Shown here: positions 33,846 to 44,090 of the stretch, in pieces | Position numbering within the stretch: position 1 is the stretch's first letter | Layout of the letters: each line of letters starts with the position of its first letter | Source: Thalassia testudinum | Lineage: Eukaryota; Streptophyta; Magnoliopsida; Alismatales; Hydrocharitaceae | Assembly (NCBI GenBank): GCA_037157565.1 | Contig: JAZHRO010000062.1 | Coordinates: 4,092,001-4,156,000, forward strand | Reading direction: 5' to 3' | DNA length: 64,000 nucleotides | Made by a program: the position numbers and the translations under genes | The notes under the pieces: generated by a model | The model's database searches: none | Seen by the model: the letters and a program-made list of their open reading frames with translations, nothing else | What the model was told of the DNA's origin: nothing

Positions 33846-34655
33846 TTTCTTTCTCTCTAATTGCATAAAAAACAAAAGCTAACCCATCCTAGGTATCTAT
33901 AGGATGATCCTTCTCGATCATGGGTCTCACCTCTCCCACATGATCATGTAATTTGGCTATTAATAGAATTCAAGTCTAGTAACCAATGTAGACCATTATC
34001 GCAATCATCGGCGCAACAGTCATCCGTTTCAACTCCAGTCAATAATATCTTTTATCAGGCTCTTGAACTGAGTTGGATCCGATCGAACACCAAGTAGCTA
34101 GGTCTGTCGGGTCATCGAGCCCATTAGGTTTGTTGGCAAAGTTTTAATGGGGATTTTTCTCCCATCATCAATCTTAGAACAAGATCTCACCTTGCCACTA
34201 GGATTTTGTTTGAGCGGAATGGAGGAACTCTTCCCTTTGTTCCAAGCTCCAAGTGGGTGCTCCTCCTCATGTCCTTCTTCTTCCTCTTCACGGTAATGGG
34301 GAGGGAAAATAGGGCTTCTCATCTCTCTTGCATTGCCGAACAACAGGAAAGAATGTTGTGTAGGTAGGGAGTGGTTGGTGGGTTTATCTGTAGGTGCTTA
34401 TATGAGAGAATGTGTAAATTGTCAGGTGATCCCTCTTCTTTCATCTTTTTATCTCCACCTTACCAAAAATGTGATTTTCTTGCTTTCAGGGCCTTCCCAA
34501 GGGCTAATTTCACCTTCCCATTCAAGCTTTCTTTTCCCACAAGTTGCTAAATCCTTAATCACCATCCTTAGGTTCCAAATCTTGTGACCCAAGAGATTCC
34601 CATAAACCCTTAATTAAGGTATAATTAGAAGTAAGGCTCCACACCCTACCCCCCT
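33846..34655 (-). repeat. Probable chromovirus 1 3' LTR
   Basis: On the minus strand the pol end is followed by the purine-rich TTTAAGGGGGGTAGGG at about 34660-34675 and then TGTGGAGCCTTACTTC, a plausible PPT and LTR start near 34655. No coding sequence is recognised down to 33577. The other end is not defined because the Athila LTR and the tandem duplication adjoin it. Confidence 0.55.
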
Positions 34656-35722
34656 TAAAGATAATGCCATCCTCAAAATTGATCACATATCTTGAGTTAA
34701 GAATAAGGAGGGGTTTTGCTTTTTCATCCCAGCCTCTGGCTCTTAGGTCTCCTCTTCACTTGTTCGGTCGTGCCATTGGACTTTAACTAAAGGCATCACT
34801 TTATTCTTTGATCTCTTTGTAGCTCATTCAAGTATCTAAACTAGTTATTCTTTGAAAGTGAGATTCGGCTCCACACTGAGATCTTTATATTGAAAATGTG
34901 AGTCAGGTCTAGCAAATATTTCCTCAGGCTTCACATGTGGAATACAACATGGATTCGAAATAGATGTGGAGGCAAAGCCAATTTGTATGTGACTGAACCC
35001 ACTATCTCAAAGGGTCCCACAAATTGAGGCTTCAACTTCCCTTTGACAATGAATCTCTAAATCCCCTTCACAAGAGATACCTTCAGGAAAACCTTATCAC
35101 TAGTTTGAAATTCTATTTCATGCCTTCTGACATCAGTATACTTCTTTTATCAATTTTGTGTCGCCATCATCGTTTATCTGATCAATTTTATTGCCTCAAT
35201 TGTCTTTTGTATCAATTTTGGCCCTTGTATAAATTTTACTCCTACCTCAGCCCAACTTAGGGGAGACAAGTACCTCCTTCCATACAGTGCTTCGAATAGG
35301 GCCATCCCAATACTGGAGTGGTAGCTATTATTATAAGAAAATTCAACTAGCAGCAAGTCTTCCAACCAGCTACCTCCCCATTCCAGGACACAAGATCACA
35401 ACAAATCTTCCAAGGTCTAGATTGTCCTCTCTGACTAACCATTGGTATGGGGGTGATAAGCGGTGCTAAAATTATGTTGGGTCCTCAATGCCTTATGGAA
35501 GTTGTTCTAGAAATGTGAAGTGAAGCTATTATCCTGATTGGAGGTGACCTCTCTGGGTACACCATAGCTACAAACAACTTCCTGCACATACAAGTTTGCT
35601 AGCTGGAGTGGTCATGGTGTGAATGGCAAGGAATTGGACTACCTTCATCAATCTGTCCATAATTACGTAAATGGCACCACAACCCTTCGTTTTACATGGC
35701 AATCCCATCATGAAGTCCATCG
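34656..35722 (-). pseudogene. Chromovirus 1 integrase core and chromodomain remnant
   Basis: Directly left of the copia insertion the minus strand encodes MDFMMGLPC and an IVIMDRL-like segment (first Asp), SNQDNSFTSHF (second Asp) and AYHPHTNG-SERT (Glu). It goes on with LVEFSYNNSYHSSIGMALFEALYGRRYLSPLSWAEVGVKF (35365-35174), and near 34680-34800 a degenerate chromodomain tail ending in a NFEDGIIFKGG-like block. Stops and frameshifts are frequent. The N-terminal zinc finger of the same gene lies on the other side of the insertion at about 40760-40900. Confidence 0.8.
35718..35722. repeat. Target site duplication, left copy (CATCG)
   Basis: CATCG here and at 40684-40688 bracket the copia element exactly, the expected 5-bp duplication from LTR retrotransposon integration. 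Confidence 0.92.
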
Positions 35723-36130
35723 TGTTGGTGCTAGAGCACCACGATCATTTGTTTTGATGATAACAAAACACGTGTTATTTAACATTTGCAATTTGAGTCC
35801 TAGATTTCAGGTCAATTGCAAATGAAGACGTGTTTAGACGGAACTCGAGCTCGCATCCAGGACGGATTGGAGGAGCTTGACGGAAAATAGAGGAGGTTCG
35901 CGTGGAGCAAAAGATTGGAGATGAAAGACAAGAAGAATAGGATAGATTCTTTTTTATCCTTTCATGTATCTCTTGTATTTATTTTCTTGCTCTTTATTTT
36001 CCTTAGACATTATGTTAAAGAGCCTCAAAGTACCCTAAAAGTAGTCCTAGGAACACCTGCACAACCCTAGGATACTTAGGTTTTCTGTAGAATACTTAGA
36101 AAACCAATATAGGGTTCAAACAGCATTTCC

Positions 36131-36668
36131 AGACGTCTAATCCCAAAATCAGACGTCTGATAAAGTATTTTAAGACGTCTGACTGTTGTTTCAGACGTCT
36201 GATAACTGTTAGGCTGGACTTAGTTTTCTGTCTGATGAACTCAGACGTCCAGACCTTAGACCAGACGTCTTAGAAGACGTCTGATGGATTTGCCAGACGT
36301 CCAGATAGTGGACCGTTGGCTAACTTAGCAGACACGGCTGTATATGACCGTTAGAGCCTTATCAGACGTCCATAGGTCTTTACAGACGTCTGATAAATGA
36401 CCGTTTTGCCTCGGCTGACCCAAAATCTCTTCGCAGAGATTTTCTAGCCGTTGCAACGTTTGGAAATCAATTCCCACGGTAAAAGTAGGTTTCCAGACGT
36501 CCAGACTTAGTGCCAGACGTCCTCTATGTCGTCTGATGGACTTGCACAAAAACCCTGTTTAGATCTGATTCAAGTCAGGGAGAAACCCGCACAGAATCAG
36601 ACGTCTGACCTTGAAATCAGACGTCTTAAAGTGGCCTTCCAGACGTCTGATGCCAGAATTAGACGTCT
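36131..36668. repeat. Array of 16 AGACGTCY palindromes, eight 20-bp pairs (5' LTR)
   Basis: Starts at 36131, 36151, 36173, 36193, 36243, 36263, 36275, 36295, 36364, 36384, 36495, 36515, 36599, 36619, 36641 and 36661. Every odd-even pair is exactly 20 bp apart; gaps between pairs are 22, 50, 12, 69, 111, 84 and 22. The core contains ACGT, the bZIP-type centre. Sirevirus LTRs are known to carry repeated palindromes. Confidence 0.9.
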
Positions 36669-36780
36669 GATAACCCTGTCAAATGCAATCATTGTCCTGA
36701 TTTCGGCCTGATTCTCTTGGGCTTTGCACCCAACGGCTATGGAAGCTTTTCCAAGCCTTCCAAAACCTTCCTAAGGCCTC

Positions 36781-36788
36781 TATAAATT
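36781..36788 (+). promoter_or_regulatory. TATA box of the copia LTR
   Basis: TATAAATT, about 110 bp downstream of the palindrome array and followed by an A/C-rich start region. The same box is at 40015 in the 3' LTR. Confidence 0.75.
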
Positions 36789-37448
36789 GAGGGGAGCCTT
36801 TACACACCTACACACAACAAGAGAAACACAAGAAACACTTTGCAATACACTAAGATCAAGTATTTCCACTCTCTTGTGTCCAAGAAGCACTTGCTCTCTA
36901 AGCTCAAGCTCCATCATCTTGAGAGCATCATTCCCGTTGCGCACCCGCTCTCCCGGCGTTGATAACGAGAGCGACGTGGCGCCATCGCGTGGCACACGCA
37001 CCGCGTCATCGTCGACGCACTCCTTGCAAAGGGGAGTTTCCTATTTCCTATAGAAGCTAGGTTTAATTTTGTTGGCTCTATAGGACTGTTGTTTTATTTT
37101 ATCTTTGTATTTTGGTTGGGTATTCGCTTTGCGAATTCCCGTCTCCTTCGTGGGACAAAATCCTTCTCGTGGAGAGAAGGGGTTGAGGAACGCTACCCTC
37201 GTACTTGTAGCGTGGTTGTATTGAGGTTGAATCACCCTCGTTCAAAGTGATTCGGTTAGTGGATTTGATCAACTAGGTTGATCGGAAAATCCTAACTCGA
37301 GAGGGTTAGGTGGTGGTTTTCACCCGGTTTGGGTTTCCACCTAAAAATCTTTGTGTACATTGTGCAATTGCTTATTTTTGTGAGATTGCTTGATATTGTT
37401 TATATTCCGCAATTATTACGTCACCCCCTCCTAGTAGGGACTTTCATT

Positions 37449-37460
37449 TGGTATCAGAGT
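37449..37460 (+). promoter_or_regulatory. Primer binding site, initiator tRNA-Met type
   Basis: TGGTATCAGAGT starts 2 nt after the LTR end and matches the usual copia sequence TGGTATCAGAGC in 11 of 12 bases. Confidence 0.9.
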
Positions 37461-37503
37461 AGGTCTCGCATTTTCGGCGTTACAAACCGGCGAGGATCTA
37501 AAC

Positions 37504-38646
37504 ATGGAGGGAAGCTGTTCCACAAGTAGGATTTCGGAGGGACAGTCCACAACCCGTCCGCCCTACTTTGACGGGAACAACTACAGCTGCTGGAAGCTGA
37601 GGATGAGGATGTGGCTTCAAGCCACGGACTTCGCTCTATGGGGACGTTGCGAAGCCTCATACGAGATCCCGGAGCGACCGGATGCAGGCTACTCGCAGCT
37701 GCAGATTCAAGATCTCTCACTCAACGCAAAGGCAATGAATGCCCTGTATTGCGCATTGAGTCCGGAAGAGTTCGAGAAAATCCAAGAGTGCACCACCGCC
37801 CACGAGATATGGAGGAGGTTGGAAGGCACTCATGAGAATTCCAGCTCGGAGGAAGAAGAAGAAGAAAAAGAAGAAGAAACCACTTGCTTTGGTTTCATGG
37901 CAATCGGAGAAAGCGACATCGACAGCGAAAGCGACTCCGACAATGAGGTAAACCTGGATTTACAAGAAGCCTTTAATGAAATTTTTGAGATTAGTAAATC
38001 ACTTAGGGTAGAAAATAAAAGCATTAAAAAGAACCTTAGTTTTCTTAGAAATGAAAATGATAGGTTAGAAAAACAACTCAAGGATATAGAGACTAGTCCT
38101 AAGGATAATAACCTGTTATTAGAAAATCAAGACCTCATCAATGAAAATAATAAATTGATTGAGGAAAATAATAGTCTAAAGTTAGAAATTTTTGATTTAA
38201 AGACTAAGATGCAAATTATAGAAAGAGAAATTGCATGTCTTAGGGAAAATTCTAACAATTTAATCAACAAAGTAGATAAGTTTTATAGCCCTAAGGTTGA
38301 GAAAGGATCTCCATCCAGGAGACCTTCTAACAAATCCGGATCCAAGCTCACTTGGATACCGAAGAAAAAATTAGAATCTTGTTTTGTAGGGTTCAGGGAT
38401 GACTACAACATAAAGGACTGGACCTACAAGCTCAAGGCTGGTCAACTTAAGTTGGGAGAACCAATGAGTAGACCAAGGAGGAGAAGAAGAAGACCGACGA
38501 GACGGCGAACAAACGACGGACCCGCCGCACGTCGACCACCAGATTGGAGACCGGCGCCGATGCCCGGGCCTCCAAGCTACGGATGGGAGCCCCATCCGAT
38601 GTGGCATCCACCACCACCATTCGGGCCATTTTATTGGCCATGGTAG
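37504..38646 (+). CDS. gag: Shortened Sirevirus gag-like protein, only ORF of the element
   Basis: An intact 380-residue ORF. Residues ~18-110 are a copia gag N-terminal domain (RPPYFDGNNYSCWKLRMRMWLQ, LNAKAMNALYCALSPEEFEKI, TAHEIWRRLEGTHE). It jumps directly to an acidic Ser/Glu run (~112-150), a coiled coil (~150-262, rich in NEN/LEK repeats), GSKLTWIPKKKLESC, an Arg cluster (~321-337, RPRRRRRRPTRRR) and a Pro/Trp-rich tail ending FYWPW. The gag middle with the CCHC zinc knuckle, and all of protease, integrase, RT and RNase H, are missing, yet the joins keep the frame. The ATG is the first after the primer binding site. The protein would need enzymes from a full Sirevirus. The Arg cluster might substitute for nucleic-acid binding (inference). 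Confidence 0.85.
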   Translation: MEGSCSTSRISEGQSTTRPPYFDGNNYSCWKLRMRMWLQATDFALWGRCEASYEIPERPDAGYSQLQIQDLSLNAKAMNALYCALSPEEFEKIQECTTAHEIWRRLEGTHENSSSEEEEEEKEEETTCFGFMAIGESDIDSESDSDNEVNLDLQEAFNEIFEISKSLRVENKSIKKNLSFLRNENDRLEKQLKDIETSPKDNNLLLENQDLINENNKLIEENNSLKLEIFDLKTKMQIIEREIACLRENSNNLINKVDKFYSPKVEKGSPSRRPSNKSGSKLTWIPKKKLESCFVGFRDDYNIKDWTYKLKAGQLKLGEPMSRPRRRRRRPTRRRTNDGPAARRPPDWRPAPMPGPPSYGWEPHPMWHPPPPFGPFYWPW

Positions 38647-38689
38647 GTGAGGTAAAATTCTTAACCCTATCCTTTTTATAAGCATTTAG

Positions 38690-38956
38690 ATAGGGGGAGT
38701 TAAAAATGATGAGCTTATTGTCAATTTTTAAGGGGGAGATACAAGTTAGCTAAATTTCCTTTAGTAAGGGGGAGAAAAATAATAGCTATCTTGTTGTTAT
38801 AAAAAGGGGGAGGACATTACCTTTGTAGAAGAGCATGTTTTAAGGGGGAGTAATAGGAAATATAAAATCAATCAAACCTTTTTGATAATGTCAAAAAGGG
38901 GGAGGATTTTTATGCATTATTATTTACGGTTTTGTCATCATCAAAAAGGGGGAGAT
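38690..38956 (+). promoter_or_regulatory. Seven purine tracts before the 3' LTR
   Basis: GGGGGAG-type tracts preceded by A or T occur near 38691, 38732, 38768, 38805, 38844, 38898 and 38946. The last, AAAAAGGGGGAGAT, abuts the LTR and is the functional PPT. Multiple PPTs are a described Sirevirus trait. Confidence 0.85.
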
Positions 38957-40683
38957 TGTTGGTGCTAGAGCACCACGATCATTTGTTTTGATGATAACAA
39001 AACACGTGTTATTTAACATTTGCAATTTGAGTCCTAGATTTCAGGTCAATTGCAAATGAAGACGTGTTTAGACGGAACTCGAGCTCGCATCCAGGACGGA
39101 TTGGAGGAGCTTGACGGAAAATAGAGGAGGTTCGCGTGGAGCAAAAGATTGGAGATGAAAGACAAGAAGAATAGGATAGATTCTTTTTTATCCTTTCATG
39201 TATCTCTTGTATTTATTTTCTTGCTCTTTATTTTCCTTAGACATTATGTTAAAGAGCCTCAAAGTACCCTAAAAGTAGTCCTAGGAACACCTGCACAACC
39301 CTAGGATACTTAGGTTTTCTGTAGAATACTTAGAAAACCAATATAGGGTTCAAACAGCATTTCCAGACGTCTAATCCCAAAATCAGACGTCTGATAAAGT
39401 ATTTTAAGACGTCTGACTGTTGTTTCAGACGTCTGATAACTGTTAGGCTGGACTTAGTTTTCTGTCTGATGAACTCAGACGTCCAGACCTTAGACCAGAC
39501 GTCTTAGAAGACGTCTGATGGATTTGCCAGACGTCCAGATAGTGGACCGTTGGCTAACTTAGCAGACACGGCTGTATATGACCGTTAGAGCCTTATCAGA
39601 CGTCCATAGGTCTTTACAGACGTCTGATAAATGACCGTTTTGCCTCGGCTGACCCAAAATCTCTTCGCAGAGATTTTCTAGCCGTTGCAACGTTTGGAAA
39701 TCAATTCCCACGGTAAAAGTAGGTTTCCAGACGTCCAGACTTAGTGCCAGACGTCCTCTATGTCGTCTGATGGACTTGCACAAAAACCCTGTTTAGATCT
39801 GATTCAAGTCAGGGAGAAACCCGCACAGAATCAGACGTCTGACCTTGAAATCAGACGTCTTAAAGTGGCCTTCCAGACGTCTGATGCCAGAATTAGACGT
39901 CTGATAACCCTGTCAAATGCAATCATTGTCCTGATTTCGGCCTGATTCTCTTGGGCTTTGCACCCAACGGCTATGGAAGCTTTTCCAAGCCTTCCAAAAC
40001 CTTCCTAAGGCCTCTATAAATTGAGGGGAGCCTTTACACACCTACACACAACAAGAGAAACACAAGAAACACTTTGCAATACACTAAGATCAAGTATTTC
40101 CACTCTCTTGTGTCCAAGAAGCACTTGCTCTCTAAGCTCAAGCTCCATCATCTTGAGAGCATCATTCCCGTTGCGCACCCGCTCTCCCGGCGTTGATAAC
40201 GAGAGCGACGTGGCGCCATCGCGTGGCACACGCACCGCGTCATCGTCGACGCACTCCTTGCAAAGGGGAGTTTCCTATTTCCTATAGAAGCTAGGTTTAA
40301 TTTTGTTGGCTCTATAGGACTGTTGTTTTATTTTATCTTTGTATTTTGGTTGGGTATTCGCTTTGCGAATTCCCGTCTCCTTCGTGGGACAAAATCCTTC
40401 TCGTGGAGAGAAGGGGTTGAGGAACGCTACCCTCGTACTTGTAGCGTGGTTGTATTGAGGTTGAATCACCCTCGTTCAAAGTGATTCGGTTAGTGGATTT
40501 GATCAACTAGGTTGATCGGAAAATCCTAACTCGAGAGGGTTAGGTGGTGGTTTTCACCCGGTTTGGGTTTCCACCTAAAAATCTTTGTGTACATTGTGCA
40601 ATTGCTTATTTTTGTGAGATTGCTTTATATTTTTATTTCCACAATTTTATTACGTCACCCCTCCTGTTAGTAGGGGACTTTCA
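38957..40683 (+). repeat. Sirevirus-type copia 3' LTR
   Basis: 1,727 bp, TGTTGG...TTTCA, followed by the CATCG duplication. It carries the same 16-palindrome array (39365-39902) and TATA box (40015). It differs from the 5' LTR by several substitutions and small indels, all seen between about 40631 and 40680. Confidence 0.95.
39365..39902. repeat. AGACGTCY palindrome array (3' LTR)
   Basis: Same 16 sites and spacing as 36131-36668, offset by 3,234 bp. Confidence 0.9.
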
Positions 40684-40688
40684 CATCG
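40684..40688. repeat. Target site duplication, right copy (CATCG)
   Basis: Second copy of CATCG, after which chromovirus 1 integrase sequence resumes. Confidence 0.92.
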
Positions 40689-41925
40689 TAATGCTTTCCT
40701 ATTTCCATTTCAAAACTCAAAGTGGCTACAACAATCCCATTGGGATTCTATGCTTTGCCTTGATCTACCAATAAACTAGACATCGACTCATAAACCTTGC
40801 CACATCTTGCTACATCCCTTTCCACCAAATGCCTTGTTTCAAGTCCTTGTACATCTTAATACTACTAGGATGTATAGTCAACCTCGTGGAATATGCATCT
40901 AAGAGCAATTCCATCTTAATACCTTCATCTTAAGGTGCACATAATTGACCTCAGAACCATAGCACTTCGACTTGAAGGGAAAAACTTGAGGCATTTCCTT
41001 ATAGTACTTTCTCCTTAATCCTAACCACTTAGGGTCACTGAATTGGGCTTGAAGAATTTGGTGGGTTAGGCTCAACTGCACTTGCCTCAAGAAATTCAAT
41101 GTATTCACATGTACCCTTTTCACCTCTAGCTTGCAGCCATTGATTTCTGATAAATAGCCCCATTCCATGACCTCTAGCATGGCTAGCATGAGCAAAGGGT
41201 TTCTGCTTAACGTGTTTCCAACCACATTGCCCCTACCTAGTTGGTATAGAATCTAGCAATCATACTCTTTGAGCAGATCCATCCACCATTTCTATCTCAT
41301 GTTCAACTCTTTCTGAGACAATAACTATTTTAAGCTTTTGTGATCAGCGAAGATATTAAACATCTCATCATACAAATAACGTCTCCAAATTTTCAGAGCA
41401 AACATGATAGTAGTAGGTTCCAGATCATGGTAGGATAATTTTTCTCATGAGTGCATAGCTTTTTTGATGCATATGCCACAACTCGTCCATTCTGCATCAA
41501 CATGCACCCAAGTGCCAAATAGGAAGCATCACTATACACCACGAATCCTCCATTGTTGGCAGGAATCACTAAGATTGATGCTGATGTGAGTTTCTACTTC
41601 AACTCCTCCAAGCTTCTTTCACATTACTCAAACCATACATACTTGGTGTCTTCAAACCAATAAGTGGCACCACAATCTTTGAAAAGTCATGTAGGAACCT
41701 TCGATAGTATCCTACCAATCCGAGGAAACTTCACACTTCGGTGACTGCCTTCGACTTCTCCCATTTCAGTACTGCCTTGAATTTTTCTAGGCCCACAGAG
41801 ATGCCATCCCGAGTGACCACATGGCCTAAGAATGTCACTTCAATCAGCCAAAATTCACATTTTGAAAATTTTGTCCTTCGGGTCCTACTATTAGATATGG
41901 TGGATTCCAATAGGTTGGCTCTCAT
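40689..41925 (-). pseudogene. Chromovirus 1 RT end, RNase H and integrase zinc finger
   Basis: From high coordinates: RT C-terminal KFSKCEFWLIEVTFLGHVVTRDGISVGLEKFKAVLKWE (41865-41731); RNase H-like segment with [17 protein letters not shown] and NIFADHKS-type blocks (41480-41330); integrase N-terminus with HPSSIKMYKDLKQGIWWKGM and a degenerate CxxC (40890-40780). Frame is lost repeatedly. The integrase then breaks at the copia target site, and its catalytic core is at 35722-34900. Confidence 0.8.
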
Positions 41926-43040
41926 CTAAGTTTGCATGCAAATTCTACAAACACAAAAGAGTGTGTTGCACCAATATCAAAAAGAACATGTGCTAAAAGG
42001 CCAAAAATCATAACCATACCTTTGACCACCAATGTTGAAGCCTGCACATCCTGAAGTATCAGAGCGTACACTTTCCCAGTGACTTAGTTCCCAGCCTAAG
42101 GCATAAGGTAGGAAGATCCTAAATCCTTTAGTGGACAATTTCATTAGAAGTGTCTTGGCTGCTTACACAGATACTAGACAAGTGGAAGTTTGCATTTCTC
42201 AAGATAAATTTTTGCACAATTTGGGCAATTCCCGTTCTTGCCCCCTTGCTTTCCCTTAGACTTCCAAGCTATGAACTGTCGAGATGGTGTCGGTGTGCTG
42301 CCAACCTCTGTCATGCTCAACATGGTGTTCTAAACTTGGGCTGGTAAAAGCTGGGGTGCAATCTGAGAAGACTTCATGGGGTTATACCTCCTATCTTTTC
42401 ATCCCTATTTCTATTCCTTCGCTCTAGGGTGACCAAAGCTGTAAGATATTGGACAATCTAGGTAAACTAGTTTATCTGTTTCTCCACCATCATGGCCTTT
42501 TGTGCCAACTCATCCAAAGTCCCAAACTGTGTGGTGGCCAATTGTAGCTTAATAAGAGGGTTCAGTCCCTGCTCAAAATGCCACTTTAGTTCACCTTCAT
42601 TCACTATCATCCCTCCCACAAAATGGGACAACTCTGGGTATTTTTCTTGGTATTCCACCATGGTCATGTGCCCTATTGAAGACTCAGAAAGTGGTCTTCT
42701 TCAGCTCTCTCCAAACTTTGGGGTAGTACTAGTCCTCAAACAACTAAAGGAACCTTTCTTGGGATACAAGTTGTAGCTTCAACCTCAAGATCGAGGTCCA
42801 CCATCGCTCTGCAACACCTTCAAGCCGATAGGTGGTGAGCGAGACAAAGAATTTCTGCCTCAACTGTAGTGTCATGAACATCTTCTATATTTTTGAAATC
42901 CAATCATCAACCTTAGAGGGCTCTCTATCCCAATTATACATTGGGGGTTGCAACTTCCTAAACCTCTTGAACTCCCTCCCTCCATTTAAGGCATCAAGAG
43001 TATTCAAGTTGGAGAGGGAGTTTCGAAGTGGTGATTGTGA
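41926..43040 (-). pseudogene. Chromovirus 1 gag and protease remnant
   Basis: Gag core block MTMVEYQEKYPELSHFVGGMIVNEGELKWHFEQGLNPLIKLQL (42667-42467) fits Ty3 chromovirus gag (TVxEYxxxFxxLS). A decayed zinc-knuckle-like stretch lies near 42150. The protease active site is readable as HVLFDIGATHSFV near 41990-41950. Reverse transcriptase motifs expected next are missing: within about 60 bp the sequence jumps to the RT C-terminus, an internal deletion of most of RT. Confidence 0.75.
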
Positions 43041-43049
43041 AGCGTGAAA

Positions 43050-44090
43050 CCCACTTAAGGTAAAATTGTGTCATTGTTGCGTAAGTTATGCGATCGCTCA
43101 AAATTAATTTCTAAACATGTATTGCATTAAAAACATAATATATGGAAGTCCAGGTCGTATCTTAAGGAGGCTTTTGGCTAAATTGCTTCCTAACTAATCC
43201 TAAGTATGTAGGAATTTTAAAAAAAAAAATTGAAGGTAATTTTCTATTTCTTTTTTGGGATTTTTCTTTATGATCAAGGTAAAATGGTTACTTTGACCCC
43301 TGGTGCAAGATACGTGCCTAATCTAGATGCAAATGTGTCCTAAATTTATATTGATTTTTTTAAAGATTCTTGACTAGATGCAATTTATTTTGCATCAATC
43401 CAAAGTGTATAAAAATTCCTAGAATTTAGACAAACTTTAAAAAATCAAGTTTTATTTTGGCTTTAACCTCTTATTGATCCACAAATTTAATAAAATAATT
43501 GAAAAAGGTTTTTGCGCCAAAATTTTGTAGAAATACTCCCTACTAGTATCCTAGTGTACTGACAAAATTGGGTGATTTTTCGAAGAGTGAAATACTCAAA
43601 AAAAATTTCAAAAGACAAGATTGTGAATCCGCAAAAATATGGGAAATGCAGATTGCATAAAACACAACACACACATACTATTTTTCAATTTTCAAAATAA
43701 TAAAGCATGTAAACAACAAACTAGAGAGTAAAAAGATTAGAGAGGGATGCAAAACCAAATATGAATATATTACTACTAATCAAAAGTTCACAACTACAAC
43801 TAAGAAGAAAGAAGAACAAGAAGAAGTAGTAGAGAAAGAGGGAGAAGAAAGAGAGTAGAGAAGAAGTAGCCATAAAGATGTCAAAAATGACAAAGCCCAA
43901 GACTATTGAAGAAGAACACCACCTCAAGGCCCTAAAAGTAGAGGAAAGCTTCAGAAGAAGTCCAGAGAAGAAGTCGAGGAAGAAGTCAAAGAAGATCCCG
44001 AAGAAGAACTTAAGGTGGAAGGAGGAGATAATGGAGAAACTAAGTACCTAAGGGATTACCTAATGATCCAAAGGACCTAATGTTACGACC
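43050..44090 (-). repeat. Truncated Athila-like LTR fragment
   Basis: Near 43145-43175 the plus strand has a U5-like box (AAGTCCAGGTCGTATCTTAAGGAGGC), then AT-rich DNA and a purine-rich GAAGAAG tract (43800-44000), in the order seen in other minus LTRs. It ends abruptly where the chromovirus 2 LTR starts. No ORF is supported. Confidence 0.5.

Larger units (their letters stand above)
35723..37446 (+). repeat. Sirevirus-type copia 5' LTR
   Basis: 1,724 bp, TGTTGG...TTTCA. It begins with a short hairpin (GGTGCT-AG-AGCACC), contains 16 AGACGTC(T/C) palindromes at 36131-36668, TATAAATT at 36781, and a GC-rich stretch (CGTTGCGCACCCGC) near 36938. It matches the LTR at 38957 at an offset of 3,234 bp wherever I compared them, until the last ~60 bp. 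Confidence 0.95.

Noticed and set aside
36131..36668. Regular short palindromes looking superficially like a CRISPR array
   Set aside because: The repeat is 8 bp, gaps vary from 12 to 111 bp, and it sits in both LTRs of a plant retrotransposon; no CRISPR feature is present.
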